A stretch of 43,828 bases of DNA from DAISJM01 sp036821485 (GTDB taxonomy: Bacteria; Verrucomicrobiota; Kiritimatiellia; CAIQIC01; JAGNIJ01). The position numbers were made by a program, and so were the translations under genes. Shown piece by piece: positions 6,890 through 14,886 of this stretch. The stretch lies in assembly GCA_036821485.1 (NCBI GenBank), contig DAISJM010000028.1, positions 1-43,828 of the forward strand, in the 5' to 3' direction. Position 1 is the first letter of the stretch; every line of letters starts with the position of its first letter. Under the pieces are notes generated by a model that saw only the letters and a program-made list of their open reading frames with translations, was not told where the DNA came from and searched no databases.

Positions 6890-8308
6890 TCCCAGCTTCT
6901 TCCGCAACATCTCGCCCACCATCTGTGGGTTCGCCTTGCCCTTGCTGAGACGCATCACCTGTCCAACCAGGAACTGCAATGCTGCTGCCTTGCCCGCCTT
7001 GAAGTCCGCAACCGATTTGGGATTGTCCGCGATGGCCTTGTCCGCCATCTCCTCCAGCGCGCCCGTGTCGCTGACCTGCACCAGCCCCTTTTCCTTCATG
7101 ATCGCCGCAGGGTCACCCCCGCGCTCAAAGAGGGTCGCAAATACCTCTCGCGCGCTGGGCATGTTGAGCATCTTGCCGTCCACCAGCTTGATCAGCGAGG
7201 CCAAAGCCTCCGCCGTAACCTTGCACTGGGCCGGCTCCAGACCCTTTTCCGAGAGGCAACGGAGCATATCTGTCATCACCCAGTTCGACGCCGCCTTGGC
7301 ATTGCCCGAAAGCTTCGCCGTCGACTCGTAAAAGTCTGCCAACGCCTTGTCTGCGACCAGCACGCCCGCGTCATAGTCAGGGATGCCGTAGTCCTTCACC
7401 AGTCGCTCGCGGCGATGCACCGGCAGTTCGGGAAGCTGCCTCCTCCACTGCTCCACCTGCTCCCTGGCCGGCACCACGGGCATGAGATCCGGCTCCGGAA
7501 AGTAACGGTAGTCGTGCGCGTATTCCTTGGACCGCATCCCCAGCGTCACGCCCGCGTCCGGGTCCCAGCGGCGCGTCTCCTGCACGATCCGACCGCCCTT
7601 CTCCACCTCGGCGATCTGGCGACGGATTTCGTAGCTTAGCGCCTTATGCACACCTTTGAAGGTGTTCATGTTCTTGATCTCGGTCTTCACGCCAAGCTCG
7701 ACCTGCGTCTCCGGACGGACGCTGCAGTTTACATCACACCGCATGTTGCCCTGTTCGAGATTGCAATCGCTGATGCCGCCGTAGAGCAGTATCTGTTTCA
7801 GCACCAGCAGAAAGGCCATGGCCTCATCGGCCGACGTCATGTCCGGCTCGCTCACGATCTCCATCAGCGGCGTGCCAGCCCGGTTGAAATCGATGCCGCT
7901 GGAGTTCTCGAAGTGGGTGTTCTTGCCCACGTCTTCCTCGAGGTGGATGCGGGTGATGCCGATCGTCTTCTTGCGGCCCTCGACCTCGATCTCCACGGAC
8001 CCGCCCACGCACAGCGGCTTGTCGTACTGCGAAATCTGGTAGTTCTTCGGCATGTCCGGATAGAAGTAATTCTTCCGGTCGAACTTGCTGTACTCGCTGA
8101 TGCGCGAGCCGATCATCAACCCCGCCATCACGGTCAGGCGGATCGCCTCCTCGTTGATCACCGGAAGCGAGCCCGGATAGCCCAGGCACACCGGGCAGAC
8201 ATGCGTGTTCGGCTCGCCGCCGAAATCATTCGGACAGCCGCAGAAGATCTTCGACTTCGTCCGCAGTTGGACGTGAACCTCAAGACCTATGGAAACCTTG
8301 TAATCCAT
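6884..8308 (-). CDS. gatB: Asp-tRNA(Asn)/Glu-tRNA(Gln) amidotransferase subunit B
   Basis: A GatB of about 474 residues, the tRNA-binding kinase subunit of the GatCAB complex that converts Glu-tRNA(Gln) and/or Asp-tRNA(Asn) to the amide form. The N-terminus Y-K-V-S-I-G-L-E-V-H-V-Q-L is the family signature, followed by C-G-C-P near residue 25. The cradle domain and the YqeY-like C-terminal tail (G-Q-V-M-R-L-S-K-G-K-A-N-P) are present. I place the start at 8308, with a GGGGAG ribosome binding site three bases upstream. Longer in-frame versions would overlap gatA and add 20 unrelated residues. It follows gatA by 20 bases. The last codons and the stop lie in a heptamer repeat. Confidence 0.95.
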   Translation of the reverse strand: MDYKVSIGLEVHVQLRTKSKIFCGCPNDFGGEPNTHVCPVCLGYPGSLPVINEEAIRLTVMAGLMIGSRISEYSKFDRKNYFYPDMPKNYQISQYDKPLCVGGSVEIEVEGRKKTIGITRIHLEEDVGKNTHFENSSGIDFNRAGTPLMEIVSEPDMTSADEAMAFLLVLKQILLYGGISDCNLEQGNMRCDVNCSVRPETQVELGVKTEIKNMNTFKGVHKALSYEIRRQIAEVEKGGRIVQETRRWDPDAGVTLGMRSKEYAHDYRYFPEPDLMPVVPAREQVEQWRRQLPELPVHRRERLVKDYGIPDYDAGVLVADKALADFYESTAKLSGNAKAASNWVMTDMLRCLSEKGLEPAQCKVTAEALASLIKLVDGKMLNMPSAREVFATLFERGGDPAAIMKEKGLVQVSDTGALEEMADKAIADNPKSVADFKAGKAAALQFLVGQVMRLSKGKANPQMVGEMLRKKLGG

Positions 8309-8328
8309 CAACTCCCCGACTTCACTTC

Positions 8329-9798
8329 CTACACGTTGCAGCAGGTATCCGGCACCATCTTGTGCCACTCGGTCGCCTGCTCGTAAGCGTGCGCCACGCG
8401 CAGAATATTCTCTTCTTTGAATGCCGGCCCGAGCACCTGCAGCCCCACCGGCAGTTTGGACGACGTGAACCCGCAGGGCACCGAGATGCCGCAGATGCCC
8501 GCAAGATTCGCCGTCACTGTGAAAATATCGCCCAGGTACATCTGCAGCGGATCTGCGGTCTTTTCGCCGATTCGATACGCAGCCGTCGGCGCCACCGGCG
8601 TGAGGATGGCATCCACCTTCTCGAATGCCTTCACGAAGTCGTTGCGAATCAGCGTGCGCACCTTCTGCGCGCGCAGGTAGTACGCATCGTAGTAGCCACT
8701 GCTCAACACGTAGGTGCCGAGGATGATGCGCCGCTTCACCTCGGTACCGAATCCCGCCGCGCGGGTCTTGCCATACATGTCGATCGGGTCCTCACCTTCC
8801 ACACGCGCCCCATACCGCACGCCATCAAACCGCGCCAGGTTCGCCGACGCCTCGGCCGTGGCGATCACGTAGTACGTGGCAATCGCGTATTGCGTGTGCG
8901 GCAGACTGACCTCGACGATTTCTGCCCCCAGCTGCCGGCACTGGTCCACGGCCGCCTTCACCGCGCGATCGATCTCGGGATCCAGGCCCTCGATGAAGTA
9001 CTCCTTCGGCAGACCCAACTTCATCCCCTTCAGATCCGGCGTCAACGCGGAGAGATAATCCGGCACCAATTTGTCGACCGACGACGAATCCATCGGATCC
9101 ACTCCTGCGATCGCCTGCAGCAGCAGCGCGGCATCACGCACATCCTTGGTGATCGGCCCGATCTGATCGAGCGACGAAGCGTAAGCCACCAACCCGTAAC
9201 GCGACACCCGTCCATAGGAGGGTTTCAAACCCACACAGCCGCAGAACGAGGCCGGCTGGCGAATCGAGCCACCCGTATCGGTACCCAACGCCGCGATCGC
9301 TTCGTGGGACGCCACGGCGGCAGCGGAGCCACCGCTGGACCCACCCGGCACACACTTGATGTTCCACGGATTTTTCGTCACCTGGTAGGCCGAGTTTTCC
9401 GTGCTCGAACCCATCGCGAATTCATCCATGTTCGTCTGGCCGACGATCACGGCGCCTTGCTGCCGCAGACGGGCAATCGCCGTCGCATCATAAGGCGACA
9501 GGTAGCCCTGCAGGATCTTCGAGCCGCAGTTGCACGGCCACCCCGCGACGTTCAACACAGCCTTCACCGCGATCGGTACACCCAGCAGTGGCCGCTTGTC
9601 ACCCGCCGCGCGCGCCTTGTCCGCCGCCTGGGCATCGGTCATAGCCCGGGCGCTGTCCACATCCAGGTAGGCCTGAACTTGGAGGTCCGTCACCGTAATC
9701 ATGTTGATCAGGTGATGGACGAATTCCTCGGACGAACATTCGCCCCGCGCCAGCAAATCGGAAACTTCGTGAACCGTCAGTTTGTGCAGAGTAGACAT
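8329..9798 (-). CDS. gatA: Asp-tRNA(Asn)/Glu-tRNA(Gln) amidotransferase subunit A
   Basis: A 489-residue amidase-signature enzyme, the glutaminase/transferase subunit of GatCAB. It releases ammonia from glutamine and amidates the activated aminoacyl-tRNA. The Ser-Ser-Lys triad region is seen: the Lys in V-P-I-A-V-K (about residue 78) and the Gly/Ser-rich signature P-G-G-S-S-G-G-S-A-A-A-V-A (about 152-164). The M-D-E-F-A-M-G-S-S motif upstream is typical of GatA. It lies between gatC (16-base gap) and gatB (20-base gap) in the standard C-A-B order, so all three are made together. Length and organisation are normal. Confidence 0.96.
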   Translation of the reverse strand: MSTLHKLTVHEVSDLLARGECSSEEFVHHLINMITVTDLQVQAYLDVDSARAMTDAQAADKARAAGDKRPLLGVPIAVKAVLNVAGWPCNCGSKILQGYLSPYDATAIARLRQQGAVIVGQTNMDEFAMGSSTENSAYQVTKNPWNIKCVPGGSSGGSAAAVASHEAIAALGTDTGGSIRQPASFCGCVGLKPSYGRVSRYGLVAYASSLDQIGPITKDVRDAALLLQAIAGVDPMDSSSVDKLVPDYLSALTPDLKGMKLGLPKEYFIEGLDPEIDRAVKAAVDQCRQLGAEIVEVSLPHTQYAIATYYVIATAEASANLARFDGVRYGARVEGEDPIDMYGKTRAAGFGTEVKRRIILGTYVLSSGYYDAYYLRAQKVRTLIRNDFVKAFEKVDAILTPVAPTAAYRIGEKTADPLQMYLGDIFTVTANLAGICGISVPCGFTSSKLPVGLQVLGPAFKEENILRVAHAYEQATEWHKMVPDTCCNV

Positions 9799-9814
9799 GG
9801 TTCAAAGTTCAGGC

Positions 9815-10120
9815 TTATTCGATGATCTTCGGAACGACGAACTGTCCCTGCCGCTCCACGGGAGCGTTCGCCAGGGCCTTGTCCCGATCCATGCTCGGGC
9901 GCACTTCGTCCCGACGCAACACGTTGTTCAGGGGAAAAGCCTGCGCCGTCGGCTCCACGCCGTCCACATTCAGCTCGGACAGTTGATGGACGTAGCCCAG
10001 AATATGTTCGAGTTGTGGCTGGAATTGCTTCGTCTCCTCATCGGAGAGATGAAGCCGGGCCAGGTGCGCGACATATCGCACATCGATCTTCTCTGCGTTT
10101 TGTGAGTAGGACTGCGACAT
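9815..10120 (-). CDS. gatC: Asp-tRNA(Asn)/Glu-tRNA(Gln) amidotransferase subunit C
   Basis: A GatC of about 101 residues, the small belt-like subunit that wraps GatA and GatB and stabilises the complex. The motif V-A-H-L-A-R-L-H-L-S-D-E-E near residue 17 and the pattern V-D-G-V-E-P-T-A near residue 65, followed by L-R-x-D-E-V-R-P, are diagnostic. I start at the ATG at 10120, which has GAGG about nine bases upstream and lies 21 bases after a good promoter. A longer in-frame extension to 10228 would run back into the NUDIX gene. First gene of the gatCAB operon. Confidence 0.94.
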   Translation of the reverse strand: MSQSYSQNAEKIDVRYVAHLARLHLSDEETKQFQPQLEHILGYVHQLSELNVDGVEPTAQAFPLNNVLRRDEVRPSMDRDKALANAPVERQGQFVVPKIIE

Positions 10121-10147
10121 CCTGTGTTCCTCAACGACTGAGGTCGC

Positions 10148-10176
10148 AGTATAGGCAGCGGAGTGCAACGTGGCAA
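10148..10176 (-). promoter_or_regulatory. Promoter of gatCAB
   Basis: Minus-strand -35 TTGCCA (10171-10176, five of six consensus bases), a 17-base spacer and -10 TATACT (10148-10153, five of six). The predicted start of transcription, near 10141, gives a leader of about 21 bases before the gatC ATG. This is one of the best sigma-70-type promoters in the window and separates gatCAB from the NUDIX gene upstream. Confidence 0.65.
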
Positions 10177-10193
10177 GACGGCAGCATGGAATC

Positions 10194-10640
10194 TCAGAAG
10201 CTGCTGCACCAGCGCTCCATCGAGTCATCGCGGCGCAGCCAACGGGCCAACTGGCGGGCGAGCACTCGGGGTTCCATCGATGAACCCGGAATCTTCTTCA
10301 ACGGCAGCCACTCGAACGTGAGCTTCACTTCCGCCGACGGCACCGGCTTGCCCGGACGCAGCTTGGGAATGTCGAACTCGAACACGAGGTTGATCTCGCA
10401 CACCTGTTTCTTCTTCCAAAGGTAGGTATGCTCGCAGACGCCAAGAAACCGCCCCACCCTGCTCTTCCGCCCCATCTCCTCGACGATCTCACGCCGCAAG
10501 GACTCACGGGCGGATTCATTCCACTCCACATGCCCGCCCGGCAGAAAGGTGTTCGATTTCTTCAGGTTGTGACAGACGAGAACGTGCCCGTCCCGAACCA
10601 TCACGCCGCGTGCAACGATTTCAATGGCTTGTTCGCTCAT
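10194..10640 (-). CDS. NUDIX hydrolase
   Basis: A 148-residue NUDIX-fold hydrolase acting on nucleoside diphosphates linked to another moiety. The Nudix box is complete: G-G-H-V-E-W-N-E followed by seven residues and R-E-I-V-E-E-M-G (about residues 34-57), with the metal-binding R-E-x-x-E-E core. The preceding strand reads V-R-D-G-H-V-L-V-C, as in MutT/ADP-ribose pyrophosphatase-like members. The substrate cannot be told from sequence. It follows folC by 55 bases and may be the last gene of the CPBP-comF-accD-folC unit. The downstream gatC gene has its own promoter. Confidence 0.88.
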   Translation of the reverse strand: MSEQAIEIVARGVMVRDGHVLVCHNLKKSNTFLPGGHVEWNESARESLRREIVEEMGRKSRVGRFLGVCEHTYLWKKKQVCEINLVFEFDIPKLRPGKPVPSAEVKLTFEWLPLKKIPGSSMEPRVLARQLARWLRRDDSMERWCSSF

Positions 10641-10695
10641 AGTGCCGCGAGGATAGCGCGCGCGCTGGACTCAGGCAAGACGAGGAAAGACACCC

Positions 10696-12015
10696 TCACG
10701 CAAACAGGTTTTGACGGCCGGAAGCCGCCAGCACTTCGCCGGCAAGAAACAGCGACCCGGCAATGCAGACCACCCCGCCATTCTCGCGCGCCCATGCCTT
10801 TGCCTCATCCATCGCCGCGCCAAGCTCGGAACCCGTCACTTGCATGCCCGCATTGCGGATGCAGTCGATCAGTTCCGGCAACGGCTTCGCGCGTTCGTTG
10901 TGAATCTGCACGGCCCAGCACCGTCCGACCCAAGGCGAGAACGCCGCCATGAACCCACGGCAATCCTTGTCGGCCAGCAAGCTGGTCACCAAGGCCACCT
11001 TCTTGCCCTTCGCCAGATCCTTCAAGGCCTCGGCGAGGGATCGTGCCGCGTTCGGATTATGGGCCACATCCAGCACCACAACGGGGTCCGTCGACAAAAT
11101 CTGGCAGCGCGCCGGCCAACGCAGACCCTGCACCCCGGCTTTGAATGCGGCCTCGTCGATCACCAGCGGAGACGAGTTGTTGAGATACTCGATGACCGCC
11201 GCCACCGTCACCATATTCTCCATCTGGTACTTGCCGAGCAACGGCAGCACGACGGTGCCATAGCTGCAGCTCGCCGTTTCCACCTTCAGCTTCTGACCGG
11301 TCAACGACTGGCTGACCCGGCGCACCGACGCAATATCCTCGGCCGCCATCAGCGGCGCCTTCCGTTCCGCCGCAATGGACCGGATCACCTCCCGCGCCTC
11401 GTCCGGCATCGGCCCGTGGATAGCCGGTCGGTTCGTTTTGATGATGCCGCCCTTCTCGGCGGCAATCTTCTCGATCGTGTGACCCAGAAACTCGGTGTGC
11501 TCAATGTCGATCCGGGTGATGACGGATACCAGCGGCGCGACGACATTAGTCGCGTCCAGCCGTCCGCCCATCCCGGTCTCCAGCACGGCGACCTCGACGC
11601 CCTTCCGTCGAAAATGCTCCAGCGCCAGCGCCGTGGTGAATTCGAAGAAGGTCGAGAGCCGGCCGCCGGGTTTCGCCGCCAAGGCCTGATCGTGCGCCTC
11701 GATCTCGCGGAACAATCCAGCCAACTCATCATCGCTGATGCATTCCCCGGCCACGCGAATGCGTTCGTTGAATCGGACGAGGTGCGGCGAGGTGTAGAGG
11801 CCGGTCCGACAACCGGCGGCACGGAGAATCGATTCGATCATCGCGCAGACCGAGCCCTTGCCGTTGGTCCCGGCCACATGGATGTGAGCCATGCGTAACT
11901 GGGGGTTGCCAAGGGCGTCGAGAAGAGCGGTTTCGGTTTCCAGCCCGAGCTTGATCTCGTGCGCACGCCGGGAAAAGAGTCGCTTCAGATCGGCATCGAG
12001 TGACGCAGCTTTCAA
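10696..12015 (-). CDS. folC: Folylpolyglutamate synthase/dihydrofolate synthase
   Basis: A 439-residue Mur-ligase-family enzyme that adds glutamate to dihydropteroate and/or folates. The family motifs are in order: I-H-V-A-G-T-N-G-K-G-S-V (P-loop, about residues 46-57), T-S-P-H-L-V-R-F-N-E-R-I (about 75-86), E-T-G-M-G-G-R-L-D-A-T-N (about 145-156), I-D-I-E-H-T-E-F-L-G, and D-V-A-H-N-P-N-A in the C-terminal domain. The start appears to be TTG at 12015 with a GAGAG-like site upstream. I see no better ATG before the conserved N-terminal helix. It follows accD by 32 bases, a common accD-folC arrangement. Single versus dual activity is not decided by sequence. Confidence 0.94.
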   Translation of the reverse strand: MKAASLDADLKRLFSRRAHEIKLGLETETALLDALGNPQLRMAHIHVAGTNGKGSVCAMIESILRAAGCRTGLYTSPHLVRFNERIRVAGECISDDELAGLFREIEAHDQALAAKPGGRLSTFFEFTTALALEHFRRKGVEVAVLETGMGGRLDATNVVAPLVSVITRIDIEHTEFLGHTIEKIAAEKGGIIKTNRPAIHGPMPDEAREVIRSIAAERKAPLMAAEDIASVRRVSQSLTGQKLKVETASCSYGTVVLPLLGKYQMENMVTVAAVIEYLNNSSPLVIDEAAFKAGVQGLRWPARCQILSTDPVVVLDVAHNPNAARSLAEALKDLAKGKKVALVTSLLADKDCRGFMAAFSPWVGRCWAVQIHNERAKPLPELIDCIRNAGMQVTGSELGAAMDEAKAWARENGGVVCIAGSLFLAGEVLAASGRQNLFA

Positions 12016-12047
12016 GATACACTCTCAGGCGGGGACAGGACAGGAGG

Positions 12048-12905
12048 TCAGGCTTCCTGCTTGATCCCCATCATGTAGTCCAGCAAAAGCACCAGCGTCT
12101 TCTTCAGTTCCTTGCGCGGCACCACAATGTCCAACAGGCCGTGCTTGAGGAGAAATTCCGAACGCTGGAAACCTTCCGGCAAATCCTGCTGCGTCGTTTC
12201 CTTGATCACGCGCGGACCGGCAAAACCGATCAGCGCGCCCGGCTCCGCCACGATCGCATCGCCCAGCGTGGCATAACTCGCCATGACGCCGGCGGTTGTC
12301 GGATGCGTCAACACCGTGATGTATGGAAGTCCCGCTTTGCCGTGGCGCGACACCGCGCCGCTGGTCTTCGCCATCTGCATCAGGCTCAGCATACCCTCGT
12401 ACATGCGGGCGCCACCCGATGCGCAGACCATGACCACGGGAAGCTTTTGCTCGGTGGCGTTCTCGATGAGCCGGGTGACCTTCTCGCCCACCACTGAACC
12501 CATACTCGCGCCCAGGAAGGAAAAATCCATGACGCCGAGAGCCACCGCGTGGTGATCCATCTGCCCCTTGCCGCACATGATGGCGTCTTTGAAACCCGTC
12601 TTCTTGACGTTGTCTTCGATCTTCGACGCGTAGGAAGCCACGCCGGTAAATCCCAGCGTATCCACGCTGTACAGGTCTTCATCCCACTCCTCAAACTTGG
12701 CCGCATCGACCAGCATCGCCATGCGGGCCTGTCGACCGAGGGGGAAATGGTGCCCGCACTTCGGGCAAACGCCGGTGGCCGCATCCAACTCCTGCTTGAA
12801 GATGATCTCCTGGCAGGAAGGACACTTGATCCAGAGTCCGTTCGGGATGTCCCGCTTGCGGATCTTGACCGTGGAGTAGTTTCTCTTTTTTCCAAACAGA
12901 GGCAT
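12048..12905 (-). CDS. accD: Acetyl-CoA carboxylase carboxyltransferase subunit beta
   Basis: An AccD of about 285 residues, the beta half of the carboxyltransferase that moves CO2 from biotin carboxyl carrier protein to acetyl-CoA, giving malonyl-CoA for fatty acid synthesis. The N-terminal four-cysteine zinc ribbon is intact (C-P-S-C near residue 26, C-P-K-C near 45), followed by the crotonase-like carboxyltransferase domain with C-A-S-G-G-A-R-M and the G-A-L-I-G-F-A-G-P-R-V signature. I start at the ATG at 12905 (M-P-L-F-G-K-K), the normal AccD N-terminus. A longer frame would run into comF. The partner accA is at 16634-17602 on the other strand. Confidence 0.95.
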   Translation of the reverse strand: MPLFGKKRNYSTVKIRKRDIPNGLWIKCPSCQEIIFKQELDAATGVCPKCGHHFPLGRQARMAMLVDAAKFEEWDEDLYSVDTLGFTGVASYASKIEDNVKKTGFKDAIMCGKGQMDHHAVALGVMDFSFLGASMGSVVGEKVTRLIENATEQKLPVVMVCASGGARMYEGMLSLMQMAKTSGAVSRHGKAGLPYITVLTHPTTAGVMASYATLGDAIVAEPGALIGFAGPRVIKETTQQDLPEGFQRSEFLLKHGLLDIVVPRKELKKTLVLLLDYMMGIKQEA

Positions 12906-12930
12906 ATGTTTTATCAGCCGGTTTCCGACA

Positions 12931-13641
12931 TTACCCTCTCGCGATCGTAGCCACCACAACTTTCGCGGCGCCACCCCGTTTGAGCGCCCGAGCGCAATCG
13001 CTCACCGTAGCGCCCGTCGTCATCACATCGTCCACCAGCAGGATGCGCCGGCCCCCAACTCGGAAACCCCACCGGGTCCTGAAAGCGTTCCTAACGTTAG
13101 TGGCACGCTCACGCGCTGTCAAATTCGTTTGACTGCCCGTCGCACGCGTGCGGACGAGGCAATGGCTCAACACCGGCTTGCGTAACACGCGCGAGAGCCC
13201 CCGTGCAAGCAGTTCCGCTTGGTTGAAACCCCTCTCACGCCGCTTGACCCGATGCAACGGCACGCAGGCCACCGCATCGATCTCCTCTACATTATAATGT
13301 GTACGCACGCACACTTCGAGAAGACGGACGAGGTCCTTTTCCAGCCAAAGCGCGTCGCGATACTTGAAATCGTGCAGCAACTGCCTCAACACCCCGCGAT
13401 GCCGGGCCGCAGACCGCGCCTGATCGAAATGCGGCTGTTCCCGGCCACAGAGATAGCAGGTAAACGCACCGTCCACGCGGCCGTCCACCGGGTCACCGCA
13501 CAGCGCACAGTAAGGCGGCTGCACATACATCATGCCCGCCGTGCATTCCCAGCAGAGGTGCTGCTCGTCCACCGCAAGTTCACCTTCGCACCCCCCGCAG
13601 GATCGAGGATAGAGCAGGTCCAGAAAGGTACGCCAGATCAC
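12931..13641 (-). CDS. ComF-family phosphoribosyltransferase-like protein
   Basis: A ComF/GntX-family protein of about 236 residues. Some relatives take part in DNA uptake during competence, while others have no known role. The N-terminal double zinc finger (C-G-G-C, C-W-E-C, C-A-L-C, C-Y-L-C, about residues 14-70) leads into a phosphoribosyltransferase domain with P-L-H-R-V-K-R-R-E-R-G-F-N-Q and the PRPP loop I-L-L-V-D-D-V-M-T-T-G-A-T near the C-terminus. The likely start is the GTG at 13641. It overlaps the stop of the CPBP gene as GTGA, has GGGAG nine bases upstream and gives the usual short N-terminus. A type IV pilus cluster in the same window would suit a competence role, but that link is inference. 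Confidence 0.88.
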   Translation of the reverse strand: MIWRTFLDLLYPRSCGGCEGELAVDEQHLCWECTAGMMYVQPPYCALCGDPVDGRVDGAFTCYLCGREQPHFDQARSAARHRGVLRQLLHDFKYRDALWLEKDLVRLLEVCVRTHYNVEEIDAVACVPLHRVKRRERGFNQAELLARGLSRVLRKPVLSHCLVRTRATGSQTNLTARERATNVRNAFRTRWGFRVGGRRILLVDDVMTTGATVSDCARALKRGGAAKVVVATIARG

Positions 13642-14555
13642 GCGTGCCGCTCCCGCCGCCACACCGCCACCAGCGCAAAGAGCAGCATGACCAGTAACGC
13701 CAAGTAGCCACGCGGCGCATCCCCCGGTGTCCGCAGAAATGCCCCCGGCTCGCCCACGGCCTCCAGCAGCGCACCGCCGCTGCCGATGATCCACACCCAC
13801 CCGGCGTGCAACCCCATCACGAAATAGATCGAGCCCTGCCGCTGGAAAAACAGGCACAACACCAACGCCATCACGAATACGGTGAGGATGAACGGCTGGA
13901 CATCCGTCCCCGTCAGCAGACCTCGGAACAGGTCCGGCACGATCTTCAGCCCGGAATACCAGTGCCCGCGCACCACCCCCGCCAACGGAATCGGCGATGC
14001 GAAGTGCAGCGCGGCGAAGATGAAACTCGAAACGGTCGCTGCCGCAGGGACCCCCAGCGTATCGCGCAGCCCACCGAACAACCCACCCCGGAAAACAGAT
14101 TCCTCAATGAGCCCCACCAGCAACGCACCTATAAGAGCCCCGGCCAATACGCCGAGAACCCCCAATCCCAGCCCGGACACCGGCCGATACGCGCCCACAA
14201 GGCAGCCGATGAGATATACTGCAGCCATGGTCACGGCCCCCAGGCCAAATCCGGCCAGCAGCCGTCGTCCCCCATGCGGATCACGCCGGAAACCAATACC
14301 CTCCCTGAATCCGCGCCCGCCCATGACCGAAAGCACGGCGAACGAAAGCAGGAGGGCCATAACGAAAGTCCGGGTGAAGACCTCCTCGAACTCGACATCC
14401 CTGAGGAATTCAACCGACGGCACCGCTCGCCCAAGCGCGATCAACCCGTTAAAGAGGTAGGGCGCACCGAAAACCGCCACCCCAAAAGCCAGGAGGAACG
14501 CAGCACCTACCTGCGTCCAACCACTCCTGCCCCGCCCTGTAACATGATCCATCAT
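13638..14555 (-). CDS. CPBP family intramembrane glutamic/metal-dependent protease
   Basis: Polytopic membrane protein of the CPBP (CAAX protease and bacteriocin-processing) family, about 305 residues with several hydrophobic segments. The signature E-E-S-V-F-R-G-G (EExxxR) is in the C-terminal half, followed by the second motif A-A-L-H-F-A-S and a later hydrophobic histidine motif (G-L-H-A-G). Substrate unknown. The frame is open upstream to 14678, but the extra codons come from degenerate 9-bp repeats around 14635-14661. I therefore place the start at one of the paired ATGs (14555 or 14552), though no convincing ribosome binding site decides. An in-frame GTG at 14567 is an alternative. It overlaps comF by four bases (GTGA). 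Confidence 0.8.
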   Translation of the reverse strand: MMDHVTGRGRSGWTQVGAAFLLAFGVAVFGAPYLFNGLIALGRAVPSVEFLRDVEFEEVFTRTFVMALLLSFAVLSVMGGRGFREGIGFRRDPHGGRRLLAGFGLGAVTMAAVYLIGCLVGAYRPVSGLGLGVLGVLAGALIGALLVGLIEESVFRGGLFGGLRDTLGVPAAATVSSFIFAALHFASPIPLAGVVRGHWYSGLKIVPDLFRGLLTGTDVQPFILTVFVMALVLCLFFQRQGSIYFVMGLHAGWVWIIGSGGALLEAVGEPGAFLRTPGDAPRGYLALLVMLLFALVAVWRRERHA

Positions 14556-14634
14556 GAAGGGCCACACACCTAACACGAACACCGCGCGAAAGGCAACAAC
14601 GGGGCGAGACAGCGATAGGAATCCGCCCTGTTCC

Positions 14635-14796
14635 TCTTTGTGATTCTGTGCTTTCTCGTAGCCGCCCTTTCTGTTCATCCATCTCTATCTGCGTGATCTG
14701 TTGGCAATATCCCAGTCCGAGCATTGTTTTCGTGTCGTTCGTGTATTTCGTGGTGGAATCCCTCATCGGATCGGCGATATCCGCGTCATCCGCGGT
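14635..14796. repeat. Scattered 9-bp-period degenerate repeats
   Basis: Four short runs with a 9-bp period. 14635-14661 has TCTTTGTGA, TTCTGTGCT, TTCTCGTAG. 14687-14704 has ATCTGCGTG, ATCTGTTGG. 14727-14753 has TTTTCGTGT, CGTTCGTGT, ATTTCGTGG. 14779-14796 has ATCCGCGTC, ATCCGCGGT. Together they fill most of the spacer between the divergent CPBP and kinase genes. They resemble the low-complexity intergenic spacers with 'ACACGAA' and 'CGCGGAT' motifs that I recall from several bacterial genomes. That comparison is from memory and not checked. Confidence 0.7.
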
Positions 14797-14886
14797 TGAG
14801 ACTCTTCCTTGTTCCCCCCTGCCACCCTGATCCCGACCAAATTTTAGCCTTTTTCTTCCCGGAGGCCTCGTTTATCCTCCCCGCAA

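Noticed and set aside
9799..9814. Two heptamer-like units between gatA and gatC
   Set aside because: Only two imperfect units (GGTTCAA, AGTTCAG). This is too short to separate from chance, though it fits the pattern seen elsewhere.
14555..14678. Upstream extension of the CPBP protease to an ATG at 14678
   Set aside because: The added codons derive from 9-bp-period repeats (14635-14661) and are not membrane-protein-like. I kept the shorter start, with the start still uncertain.
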